Source: an uncultured Chloroflexota bacterium (GTDB lineage Bacteria > Chloroflexota > Dehalococcoidia > SM23-28-2 > RBG-16-64-32). From it: a DNA stretch of 6,949 nucleotides. Below, piece after piece: positions 1 through 6,949 of the stretch. Both the position numbers and the translations under genes were made by a program. The notes beneath the pieces are model-generated. The model was given only the letters and a program-made list of their open reading frames with translations. It had not been told where the DNA came from and made no database searches. The stretch spans positions 1 through 6,949 of the forward strand of contig CAJXNA010000107.1 of the NCBI GenBank assembly GCA_913056415.1, read 5' to 3'. Within the stretch, counting starts at the first letter, position 1. Each line of letters starts with the position of its first letter.

Positions 1-34
1 CCTCCAACGTGCCGCTCGCCGCCTCGTAGGCCAT
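1..34 (-). CDS. Second ABC importer permease (DppC/OppC-type), 5' end only
   Basis: Only the first 11 codons are in the window (M-A-Y-E-A-A-S-G-T-L-E); the gene continues past the left edge. The start ATG (34-32) shares its A with the TGA stop of the preceding permease (36-34), a TGATG junction typical of translational coupling. A GGAG Shine-Dalgarno-like element lies at 48-45, ten bases upstream. The identity is inferred from position: in importers of the dipeptide/oligopeptide family, the gene after a solute-binding protein and a DppB-type permease is normally the DppC-type permease, which forms the other half of the transmembrane channel. The visible residues would be its cytoplasmic N-terminal tail and carry no family motif, so the call rests on context alone. 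Confidence 0.6.
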   Translation of the reverse strand, partial: MAYEAASGTLE

Positions 35-1014
35 CAGCGCCCCACTCCCCCACCCAGCCGGATGCGCGGGTCGATGAACGCATACGTTATGTCGACCAAG
101 AGGTTCGCTGCGACAAAAGCGGTCGAAGTGATTAGCACGATCGCCATGATGCTGTCGTAATCGCGGTTAAAGACGGCCTCGAAGGCGTAAGAGCCGATGC
201 CGGGGATACCCAGCAACGTCTCCAGGAAGATGGAGCCGCCGAGCAACCCCACTAACGCGAACCCCATGATCGTCGCCAGGGGCAGCAGGGCGTTGCGGGC
301 GATGTGGCGGCTAACCACCGTGAACTCCGCCAGCCCCTTCGCCCGCGCCGTCCGCACGTAGTCCTCATGCAGCACCTCCAACACCTGGGCGCGCATGTAA
401 CGGGCCACGCCGGCGATACCGGGAAGGGTGAGGATCATGAGGGGCAGGATGATCTGTTTATTTAGCACCCCGATCTCTATCCCGAAGAACTCCCGCACCT
501 CCCAGCCGCCCGAAGGCAGCCAGCCCAGCTTAAGCGCGAACAGCCACTGCATAACCGGGATGCTCACCAGCACCGGCACCGAGGCGAAGAACAGGAAGAG
601 CGATATGATGAACGGGTCCATCCAGGTGCCCTGTCTCAGCGCCGCCCAGATGCCGGCCGGCAGGCCGATAGCGAATATCAGCACCAGGGCCAGCAGGTTG
701 TACTGGAAGGTCACCCACAGCCGCGGAAAAATGACGTCCTCCACCGGCAGCCCGCTGTAGGTCAGAGACGTGCCCAGATCACCGGTGACGAAGTTCTTCA
801 TGTAGCGCCCGTACTGGACGAAGAAGTTATCGTTGTAGCCCAGCTCATCGGCGATGCGCTCACGCACCTCCGGATCGCGGTATTGGCCCTGGAGGATCTG
901 GATGGGATCGCCGGGCCCGAACCGGCCCAGGCCAAACGTGACCAGGGAGACCGCCAGCAGGATCACCGGCGCCCAGAGCAGCCGCCGTATGATGTATGAC
1001 GCGAGCCCCTGCAT
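34..1014 (-). CDS. ABC transporter permease, DppB/OppB family (peptide-type importer)
   Basis: Inner-membrane channel subunit of a peptide/nickel/opine-type ABC importer, 326 residues, normal for the family. Visible features are an N-terminal helix at about 9-30 preceded by the usual I-I-R-R-L-L; a periplasmic stretch with G-D-L-G-T-S (78-83); helices at about 99-125, 134-160, 188-207, 246-264 and 288-312; and the cytoplasmic EAA loop at 218-245, which docks on the ATPase (DYVRTARAKGL ... ARNALLP). E-T-L-L-G-I-P-G-I-G (265-274) and a C-terminal A-F-I-D-P-R-I-R-L-G are family hallmarks. It starts 15 nt after the solute-binding protein stop; a GGGGA element (1025-1022) seven bases before the ATG supports this start. 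It overlaps the next gene by one base. Substrate cannot be read from the sequence; peptides are the family default. Confidence 0.93.
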   Translation of the reverse strand: MQGLASYIIRRLLWAPVILLAVSLVTFGLGRFGPGDPIQILQGQYRDPEVRERIADELGYNDNFFVQYGRYMKNFVTGDLGTSLTYSGLPVEDVIFPRLWVTFQYNLLALVLIFAIGLPAGIWAALRQGTWMDPFIISLFLFFASVPVLVSIPVMQWLFALKLGWLPSGGWEVREFFGIEIGVLNKQIILPLMILTLPGIAGVARYMRAQVLEVLHEDYVRTARAKGLAEFTVVSRHIARNALLPLATIMGFALVGLLGGSIFLETLLGIPGIGSYAFEAVFNRDYDSIMAIVLITSTAFVAANLLVDITYAFIDPRIRLGGGVGR

Positions 1015-1029
1015 GAAGGCGTCCCCGCT

Positions 1030-2709
1030 CTAACGAGTCAGGCTAACGTAGCGCAGGTTGGGGATGACGAACGGGGCGATGAAGTAGTCCTGGACGTACG
1101 GTTTGACGAGGGCGTTGCTCTTGCCGTGGTAAAGAGGGATCCAGGCCGCGTCCTGAACGATGATCTCCTCCGCCTCCCGGTATAGCTCATAGCGCGTAGC
1201 TTCATCCTGCTCTACACGGGCCTGCTCCAGCAGGTCGTCTACCCGCTGGTTGGAGTACTTCATCTCGTTGTTGCCGCTGGCGGAGTGGAACTTGATGTCC
1301 AGGAAGTCCTGCGGGTCCACGTAGTCCGCAATCCAGCCCAGGCTGAACATCTGGAAGTTCCCTTCGTCCAGGTCTCTCAGGAACAGGCCGAACTCCTCCT
1401 GATTCACCTCCACGGTCACGCCCAGGTTCTCCTCCCACATGGCGACGACCGCCTCAATGATCGGCCCAACGCTGGCGCCGCGCCCGGAATCGAGGAGGGT
1501 GACATCGCGCACGATGCTTGGACCGCCGGCCTCCTCCAGAAGCGCGAGTGCGGCCTCCGGATCGAAGGGGAGACCCTCAAGCTCTTCGTTGAAGCCGGGC
1601 ATGCCCGGCGGCAGGACGCCGTTGGCCGCCACCACGAGGTCCTTGAGCACGACCTCCGTCAGCACCTTTTTATCGATGGCCATGCCGAACGCCCGCCGCA
1701 CTCTGGGATCGTCGAAAGGCGGCTCCTGGGTGTTGAAGCCGATGTAGAACGTGTTCAGGCTGGTTCTCTCACTGAACTCCGCGTTCAACGGGTCGTTGGG
1801 GTCACGGACCCGCTCGATGTCGTTGACGCCGACGCCGGTGAGGTCTATCTCATCGTTCTCGTACATGATGAGTGCGGAGCCACCGGCGAGGAAGTATGTG
1901 ACCTGGGCCAGCGATGGCTTGGGGTCCAGATGAAACCCTTCGTTGGCCGTGAGGACGATGCGCTGGCCTAGCTGCCACTCCTCCAGCTTAAAGGGCCCGG
2001 TGCCGTTGGGCCGTAGCGTCCACTCGGTGCCGGTGAAGCAGGTGGAGTCGCCCACCTCACGCTGGTCGACGACGTAGGCGGTAGGATAGGTGAGCTTGGC
2101 CAGGAAGTAGGCCTTGGGCGCGTCGATCGTGATCTGCAGGGTGTTGGCGTTCATCACCTCGATGCCGCTAACTTCGTCCGCGTCTCCGGCGGCGAACTCC
2201 CGCGCTCCCACGATGTCGTCCAGGTAGATAATACCTACGGTCGAGAGCGTGCGCGGGTCCAGGGAGCGCTCCAAGGAGAACTTGAAGTCCTCTGCCACTA
2301 CCCGTCGCGAGCCGTCGTGAAACTTGACGTCCTTCCTTAGGTTGAAGGTATAGGTGACGGTTCCGTCCGGGTTTTGCGTCGGTTCAGGGATCTCCTCGGC
2401 TATGTCGGGAATGATTTTCAGGTCACGGTCGAAGGAGACGAGGCCGGAGAATATCTCGACGATATACGCGGCTGAGCCGGCGTCCGAAGCGCAGGCCGGG
2501 TCGAGAGTTATCGGGTCGGGGCCGAACAGCCGGAGCTCACCCTCTACGCGCTCGGGGAGAGGAGACGACTCGGCATCGGGGGTGTCATCGCCATCGCCGC
2601 CGCCATCACCGTTACCGCCACCCCCGCCCAGCAGGACCAACCCGCCGATAACGACCACGAGCGTGGCGGCTATGCCGCCGAGAACGAATATGAGCCTGCG
2701 GGTCTCCAT
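1030..2709 (-). CDS. ABC importer solute-binding protein, SBP_bac_5 (peptide-type), membrane-anchored
   Basis: Extracytoplasmic receptor that captures substrate and delivers it to the downstream permeases; 559 residues, usual for family 5. Signature segments are L-D-P-A at 69-72, I-F-S-G-L-V-S-F-D (86-94), V-T-Y-T-F-N-L-R-K-D-V-K-F-H-D-G (118-133) and A-E-D-F-K-F-S-L-E-R (139-148). A late stretch, Y-V-D-P-Q-D-F-L-D, is also typical. Residues 6-28 are a hydrophobic helix after M-E-T-R-R, but no cysteine follows it, so it is not a classical lipoprotein. A Gly/Asp-rich linker (28-42) comes instead, suggesting an uncleaved anchor. Cys73 and a Cys in S-T-C-F-T-G may pair. The ATG is preceded by AAGG (2723-2720), ten bases away, and by its own promoter. 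It is the first gene of the importer operon. Substrate (peptide, nickel, opine or other) is not determinable by eye. Confidence 0.93.
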   Translation of the reverse strand: METRRLIFVLGGIAATLVVVIGGLVLLGGGGGNGDGGGDGDDTPDAESSPLPERVEGELRLFGPDPITLDPACASDAGSAAYIVEIFSGLVSFDRDLKIIPDIAEEIPEPTQNPDGTVTYTFNLRKDVKFHDGSRRVVAEDFKFSLERSLDPRTLSTVGIIYLDDIVGAREFAAGDADEVSGIEVMNANTLQITIDAPKAYFLAKLTYPTAYVVDQREVGDSTCFTGTEWTLRPNGTGPFKLEEWQLGQRIVLTANEGFHLDPKPSLAQVTYFLAGGSALIMYENDEIDLTGVGVNDIERVRDPNDPLNAEFSERTSLNTFYIGFNTQEPPFDDPRVRRAFGMAIDKKVLTEVVLKDLVVAANGVLPPGMPGFNEELEGLPFDPEAALALLEEAGGPSIVRDVTLLDSGRGASVGPIIEAVVAMWEENLGVTVEVNQEEFGLFLRDLDEGNFQMFSLGWIADYVDPQDFLDIKFHSASGNNEMKYSNQRVDDLLEQARVEQDEATRYELYREAEEIIVQDAAWIPLYHGKSNALVKPYVQDYFIAPFVIPNLRYVSLTR

Positions 2710-2782
2710 ATGATGCCTACCTTACCGGGGTGCGCCTGCCTGCGGCGGATTAGGCCCGCCCTATATGTTTAACCGACCACTC

Positions 2783-2811
2783 ATTATACTAACTGGTCCA
2801 CTCACCTTCAA
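2783..2811 (-). promoter_or_regulatory. Sigma-70-type promoter of the ABC importer operon
   Basis: Reading the minus strand, TTGAAG (2811-2806) and a perfect TATAAT (2788-2783) are separated by exactly 17 bases. This is the best promoter in the window. Predicted transcription start is near 2776, giving a leader of about 67 nt before the solute-binding protein ATG. The leader contains a small GC stem (2744-2748 with 2756-2760, seven-base loop). The -10 is bracketed by an inverted GACCA/TGGTC pair (2775-2779, 2794-2798) that could be an operator. Confidence 0.75.
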
Positions 2812-2826
2812 CGCACCGCTCGCTGC

Positions 2827-4632
<1,806 letters not shown>

Positions 4633-4750
4633 GATTGAGAACTACTATAGCGCAGGCGAGAGGCTGAGGCATCAGGATTTCGGGACGTGGCCTGCTTTGG
4701 CTGGTGATAACCAGACCGCTGACTAAAGTCGGTGGCTCCAAGAGCGCGAG
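4633..4750. other. Intergenic remainder between the hairpin cluster and aspS
   Basis: No gene or RNA gene is recognised. Two short inverted repeats are present: CTGGT-GATA-ACCAG (4701-4714) and GACT-AA-AGTC (4721-4730). The only other signal is the aspS -10 box at 4644-4649. I searched by eye for a tRNA T-arm and a T-box motif and found neither in the aspS sense orientation. Confidence 0.4.
4644..4649 (-). promoter_or_regulatory. -10 box of a near-leaderless aspS promoter
   Basis: TATAGT on the minus strand (4649-4644) ends 11 bases before the aspS ATG at 4632. The predicted transcription start is about 4637, leaving roughly five leader bases and no Shine-Dalgarno. No convincing -35 hexamer is seen at 16-18 bases upstream. 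Confidence 0.5.
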
Positions 4751-4797
4751 CCGCACACTGAGTGCGGGAGTCCCGCGGGTGGGCGGCCGCGCCCACC
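4751..4797 (-). terminator. Cluster of GC-rich hairpins after the 212-residue membrane protein gene
   Basis: Beginning at the last base of the TAG stop, the minus strand holds a 20-nt near-perfect palindrome (4797-4778; arms GGTGGGCG and CGCCCACC, four-base loop). Next come GCGGG-ACT-CCCGC (4776-4764) and, overlapping it, CCGCAC-TCAGT-GTGCGG (4767-4751). None is followed by a T-tract, so this is not a canonical intrinsic terminator. It could stop transcription without a U tail, protect a 3' end, or form alternative folds. Position directly after a stop and before a gene with its own promoter favours a 3'-end role. Confidence 0.5.
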
Positions 4798-5435
4798 TAG
4801 CCGCTGAGACGGCTGAACGCCTCGCAGCCCGCGGTGCCGGAGGTCGGCGCTATCTTCCAACTGCCGCCCTCTAGTTGGAACGCCGCCTGGATCTGGTATT
4901 CGCTCTGGCCTGCTATCTCCCCCACTATGATCGCCTGCGCTGTTGAGCCTTCGACCGTCACGCTCTCCAAGCGTTTGAACCGCAGAAGCTGCAGGTCATC
5001 GCCTAGCTGGGCGGCCGCTTCCAGCCCCACCTGAACGAACTCCGCCCGTGGACAACGCCCCTGGAATTCGCTGGTAAAAGAGTCGTAGAGCGAAGGCCAC
5101 TGCTCTGCGGGCAGGGCCTCGATAGATCTCCGAGCCAGCGACTGTATCTCCTGTTCACCGCTTGCCCCCGGCTGTACCTCGTCGACAGGTGCGCCTGTAT
5201 CAGAGGCTCCCCCCTCGCTGACGGGCGCGCCAGCGTCTCCCGTCGCTGCGCCGCCGTCGCCCGTTCCGCCCGACGCCAACAGGGCGATGGCCACGAACAG
5301 GAGGACGAAGCCCGCCAGCGCCATGGCAGCGGCTACCTCATCGCCTCTCAGCAGCAGGCTGCCCGGTTCGGCGATGGTGACGGCGGGCTCGTCTCCGGGG
5401 CGCTCCCGGCCGCTACGCCGTCGTTTGGTCGCCAT
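4797..5435 (-). CDS. Single-pass membrane protein with extracytoplasmic NTF2-like domain
   Basis: A 212-residue protein with no name I can assign. The N-terminal 30 residues are basic (K-R-R-R-S-G-R at 4-10) and presumably cytoplasmic. Residues 34-56 form one transmembrane helix. Residues 57-93 are a Gly/Ala/Asp/Ser-rich flexible linker. Residues 94-198 resemble the NTF2-like/DUF4878 type: an initial helix with S-L-Y-D-S-F-T-S-E-F (115-124), then strands ending in S-W-K-I-A-P (192-197). Cys128 and Cys204 could form a disulfide outside the cell. Such domains usually bind ligands or partners; no catalytic motif is seen. The ATG at 5435 is preferred over the in-frame TTG at 5444, because that TTG overlaps a perfect TATAAT box and so would not be in the mRNA. 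It lies 52 nt after the GSDH-family gene. Confidence 0.85.
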   Translation of the reverse strand: MATKRRRSGRERPGDEPAVTIAEPGSLLLRGDEVAAAMALAGFVLLFVAIALLASGGTGDGGAATGDAGAPVSEGGASDTGAPVDEVQPGASGEQEIQSLARRSIEALPAEQWPSLYDSFTSEFQGRCPRAEFVQVGLEAAAQLGDDLQLLRFKRLESVTVEGSTAQAIIVGEIAGQSEYQIQAAFQLEGGSWKIAPTSGTAGCEAFSRLSG

Positions 5436-5443
5436 TAGCCTCA

Positions 5444-5449
5444 ATTATA
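5444..5449 (-). promoter_or_regulatory. -10 box of a leaderless promoter; decides the downstream start codon
   Basis: A perfect TATAAT on the minus strand (5449-5444) ends eight bases before ATG 5435. Transcription starting at the usual distance would begin near 5437, essentially at the start codon. GAGG (5442-5439) lies only three bases from the ATG, too close for a normal Shine-Dalgarno. A -35 is not evident at 17 bases. Confidence 0.6.
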
Positions 5450-5487
5450 TAGTGGGCGAGGCGAGAGACGACATCGTTGAGCCCGCC

Positions 5488-6639
5488 CTAATCAGTAATC
5501 AGGCGGCGGATCTCCGTCTGATTACTGTAGTAAACGATGCCATCGGGGCTGGTGGCGATGTCCCCATCGCAGTTCTTGAGGACTACGTCATCCTCGACCA
5601 CCAGGTCGAAATTCGCTCCCCTGAGGACCAACCGTCGCATCAGTTTAGTTTCGGACTCACAGACTAACAACGCATCCCCCAAGAGGGGATAGACGTCAGC
5701 GGAGGCGAATTCCAGTCCCGAAACAAGAACGAAGGAGAGAAAATCGCTTGGTTCCATCCCTTCCCTGGCGAAGAGGTGGATGCCCTTCGTGCCCTCCCCC
5801 GCCTGGCAATCGTCGTAGGGAAACTCGCCCACATCTGGCCAGCCACAGTTGCCCGCCGCGGTTATGAGGTTTAGCGTTTCGCAGCTAACGGTGGTGTTGT
5901 CCGAGCCGTAGACTTGGCCGGTCTCCGGATGAAAGGCAAAGTCAAACGGCTCACGGAACCCGTGGGCGAATATCCGCTGATCCACCACTGGGTCATCCAC
6001 GAAGGGGTTGTCCTCCGCAGGCGAGCCGTCCTCCTTGCTGACGCGAAGCATCTTGCCGATGGGGTTGGTCAGATCCCCCACCAAGCCAGGAGTATCGTAG
6101 TCTCCCAGGCTGAGGTAGAGAAATCCGTCCGGGCCGAAGTGGAGGCTTCCGTTAGCGTTGAATCCTGGAGTGGCAGGGAACGTCTCTGGAAGGTCGCCGA
6201 CGATGACTTCGCGGTCCACGCCTTGATTGTTTTGGTCCGTGAAGCGCACGACCAGGGGCCTGGCGACAGGCGTCTCAGGGTCGATGGGCTCGGTGAGGAA
6301 GACGTAGACGTAGTGGTTAGTCTCGAAATCAGGGTCGAGGGCGAGGCCAGTGAGGCCCCAGTCAAGTTCGATGTACGTGGCTACATCCACATGAGCGAAC
6401 GGCTCCTCCTGTAGCTGCCCGTCAACGTCGACCACGCGGATGTTGCCGGTGAACTGCTCGGCGTAGAACAGGCGGCCATCGGGGGCGAAGGAGATGGCAG
6501 CAGGCCGCTCGGCTTCGGTTACCCGTTCCGACTTAACGCCGAAGGGGCTTTCGCCACCACCGCAGGCGGTGCCTGCGAACGCCAGAAGCAGAAGCGAGAA
6601 AACGACGAGCGTCCCTGTGGTGATTGTCTTTCGCTTCAT
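5488..6639 (-). CDS. Lipoprotein of the PQQ-dependent sugar dehydrogenase (GSDH) beta-propeller family
   Basis: A 383-residue exported protein in the glucose/sorbosone dehydrogenase family, whose active members oxidise aldose sugars with PQQ. From ATG 6639 it has a signal peptide (MKRK, then a hydrophobic stretch) ending G-T-A-C with Cys26 as lipidation site; Gly at -3 is atypical. Family segments (numbered from this ATG) are W-G-L-T-G-L-A-L-D-P-D-F (94-105), N-G-S-L-H-F-G-P-D-G-F-L-Y-L-S-L-G-D (163-180), G-K-M-L-R-V (195-200), A-H-G-F-R-E-P-F-D-F (225-234) and G-N-C-G-W-P (263-268). The catalytic His of the usual H-N-G-G motif reads Asn, and the usual R-N-P reads R-E-P, so enzymatic activity is doubtful. 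Five further Cys may form disulfides. An upstream in-frame ATG (6669, ten more residues) overlaps the preceding ORF stop as ATGA; I prefer 6639 because it gives a normal-length signal peptide. Neither start has a good Shine-Dalgarno. Confidence 0.88.
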   Translation of the reverse strand: MKRKTITTGTLVVFSLLLLAFAGTACGGGESPFGVKSERVTEAERPAAISFAPDGRLFYAEQFTGNIRVVDVDGQLQEEPFAHVDVATYIELDWGLTGLALDPDFETNHYVYVFLTEPIDPETPVARPLVVRFTDQNNQGVDREVIVGDLPETFPATPGFNANGSLHFGPDGFLYLSLGDYDTPGLVGDLTNPIGKMLRVSKEDGSPAEDNPFVDDPVVDQRIFAHGFREPFDFAFHPETGQVYGSDNTTVSCETLNLITAAGNCGWPDVGEFPYDDCQAGEGTKGIHLFAREGMEPSDFLSFVLVSGLEFASADVYPLLGDALLVCESETKLMRRLVLRGANFDLVVEDDVVLKNCDGDIATSPDGIVYYSNQTEIRRLITD

Positions 6640-6664
6640 GGCGCAGATGCTAGGAGGTGAGTTT

Positions 6665-6670
6665 ATCATA
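6665..6670 (-). promoter_or_regulatory. Possible -10 box for the GSDH-family gene
   Basis: TATGAT on the minus strand (6670-6665), with a weak TTCACG (6695-6690) 19 bases upstream, would start transcription near 6658, about 19 nt before ATG 6639. It contains the alternative ATG 6669, so if used it excludes that start. A second TA-N3-T element, TAGCAT (6652-6647), lies seven bases before ATG 6639 and would give a leaderless message. Both are weak. Confidence 0.3.
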
Positions 6671-6797
6671 TCTCTTCATTCCGGCAGATCGTGAAGCTGT
6701 TGTCAGGATAGACGGGGGTCAAGCCCACGACGTTGCGGAGGTACGTGTCCAGGCTCGATAGCGAAGGGAAAGGGAGGGGCGGTGTTGCTCCTTCCAT
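6666..6797 (-). CDS. Possible 43-residue small protein (hypothetical)
   Basis: Starts M-E-G-A-T-P-P-L-P-F-P and ends I-C-R-N-E-E-I. I recognise no family. It has no signal peptide and no transmembrane helix, and it is proline-rich at the start. Support for being real: about 70 percent of third codon positions are G or C; a TATATT box (6810-6805) ends seven bases before the ATG in the same leaderless geometry seen at 5435; and its TGA overlaps ATG 6669 of the downstream frame (ATGA). Against it: it is short, has no Shine-Dalgarno and no homolog I can name. It might be a fragment of a decayed gene, since the frame stays open upstream to a TAA near 6860. A 65-codon ORF in another frame over this stretch (6719-6916) has poor composition and is judged a shadow. 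Confidence 0.4.
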   Translation of the reverse strand: MEGATPPLPFPSLSSLDTYLRNVVGLTPVYPDNSFTICRNEEI

Positions 6798-6804
6798 GGC
6801 GTGA

Positions 6805-6810
6805 AATATA
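6805..6810 (-). promoter_or_regulatory. Possible -10 box of a leaderless promoter before the 43-residue ORF
   Basis: TATATT on the minus strand (6810-6805) lies seven bases before ATG 6797. The only -35 candidate, TTGTCG (6836-6831), is 20 bases away, too far for a normal spacer, so the call rests on the -10 and its position. Confidence 0.35.
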
Positions 6811-6903
6811 TCAGATGCTGGAAGGTAGGGCGACAACGTGGTTCGGACGCAAGTGGGAGTATCTTACCAGCCAATCGCTGGGACGCAGCGCAGCGGCAGC
6901 GGG

Positions 6904-6948
6904 TCAAAGATTCCACTGTGGAATCAACGCGATCCCTTCCAAAGGGTT
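6904..6948 (-). CDS. Possible C-terminal end of an upstream gene, partial
   Basis: Entering from the right edge, one frame reads N-P-L-E-G-I-A-L-I-P-Q-W-N-L and stops at TGA (6906-6904). The composition is protein-like, whereas a second frame stops after seven codons and the third runs on as a Cys/Arg-rich sequence. Fourteen codons are too few for identification. If real, about 106 nt separate it from the 43-residue ORF. Confidence 0.25.
   Translation of the reverse strand, partial: NPLEGIALIPQWNL
6909..6925. repeat. Perfect 8-bp inverted repeat with single-base centre
   Basis: GATTCCAC-T-GTGGAATC on the plus strand. On the minus strand it is followed by TTT and would fold as a six-base-pair stem with a five-base loop, so it could be a weak terminator for the gene entering from the right, or a dimeric protein-binding site. 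A second small stem (CCCTT 6934-6938, AAGGG 6942-6946) lies beside it at the window edge. Confidence 0.45.
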
Positions 6949-6949
6949 C

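Noticed and set aside
1285..1971. A 228-codon plus-strand ORF opposite the solute-binding protein gene.
   Set aside because: It lies wholly within a well-supported family 5 gene. Long antisense frames are expected in GC-rich coding DNA, and its His/Val/Glu-rich translation matches no family I know.
2731..2760. GC-rich stem in the importer leader considered as a terminator or riboswitch.
   Set aside because: It is a single five-base-pair stem with no T-tract and no conserved riboswitch core visible, so it is only noted within the promoter entry.
4680..4745. Stem-rich stretch considered as a possible tRNA gene.
   Set aside because: No GGTTCRANTCC T-arm and no seven-base-pair acceptor stem could be assembled on either strand.
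4773..4797. A plus-strand GGGTGG...CCGCG run resembling the T-box motif of aminoacyl-tRNA synthetase leaders.
   Set aside because: It is on the strand opposite aspS, has two extra bases against the consensus and is explained by the palindrome. The aspS promoter lies downstream of it, so it would not be in the aspS leader.
6652..6660. AGGAGGTGA on the plus strand, a perfect Shine-Dalgarno; on the minus strand it reads like the 16S rRNA 3' end (TCACCTCCT).
   Set aside because: No ATG or GTG start at suitable spacing follows on the plus strand, no plus-strand gene is present, and a nine-base match can occur by chance in a window this size.
6719..6916. A 65-codon minus-strand ORF starting at GTG.
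   Set aside because: The Arg/Cys/Ser/Trp-rich translation looks non-coding. The frame is open to the window edge, so the start is arbitrary, and the better-composed 43-codon ORF overlaps it in another frame.

Overview
The window is a GC-rich bacterial chromosomal segment. Every credible gene lies on the minus strand, so biological order runs from high to low coordinates. I see no phage, insertion sequence, CRISPR array, rRNA or tRNA. Several traits fit a member of the Chloroflexota (Dehalococcoidia-like): the solute-binding protein has a membrane anchor with a glycine-rich linker instead of a classical lipobox, the aspartyl-tRNA synthetase is of the apparent non-discriminating type, and -10 boxes sit almost on top of start codons. 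This placement is an inference from gene character, not from a marker gene.

Layout in transcription order: (1) 6949-6798, the possible last codons of an upstream gene, a small palindrome and a putative promoter; (2) 6797-6666, a possible 43-residue small ORF; (3) 6639-5488, a secreted lipoprotein of the PQQ-dependent sugar dehydrogenase (GSDH) beta-propeller family with altered active-site positions; (4) 5435-4797, a single-pass membrane protein whose outer domain looks NTF2-like, followed by a cluster of GC-rich hairpins; (5) 4632-2827, aspartyl-tRNA synthetase; (6) 2709 to the left edge, an oligopeptide/dipeptide-type ABC importer operon of a solute-binding protein, a first permease and the first 11 codons of a second permease.

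The genes form at least two functional groups. The importer operon has a near-consensus promoter (2783-2811), a leader of about 67 nt and Shine-Dalgarno-like sites. It should bring peptides or similar solutes into the cell, with ATPase subunits presumably beyond the window. AspRS is housekeeping translation. Its residues His31 and Gly83 suggest it also charges tRNA-Asn with aspartate, which would require a GatCAB amidotransferase elsewhere. The two extracytoplasmic proteins upstream are not obviously linked to either job.

The most interesting signals are the repeated leaderless-type promoter geometry, the loss of catalytic positions in the GSDH-family protein, the non-discriminating AspRS signature, and the small ORF whose stop overlaps an ATG of the next gene. 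I did not find a convincing new multi-gene system here; this is mostly ordinary chromosome.
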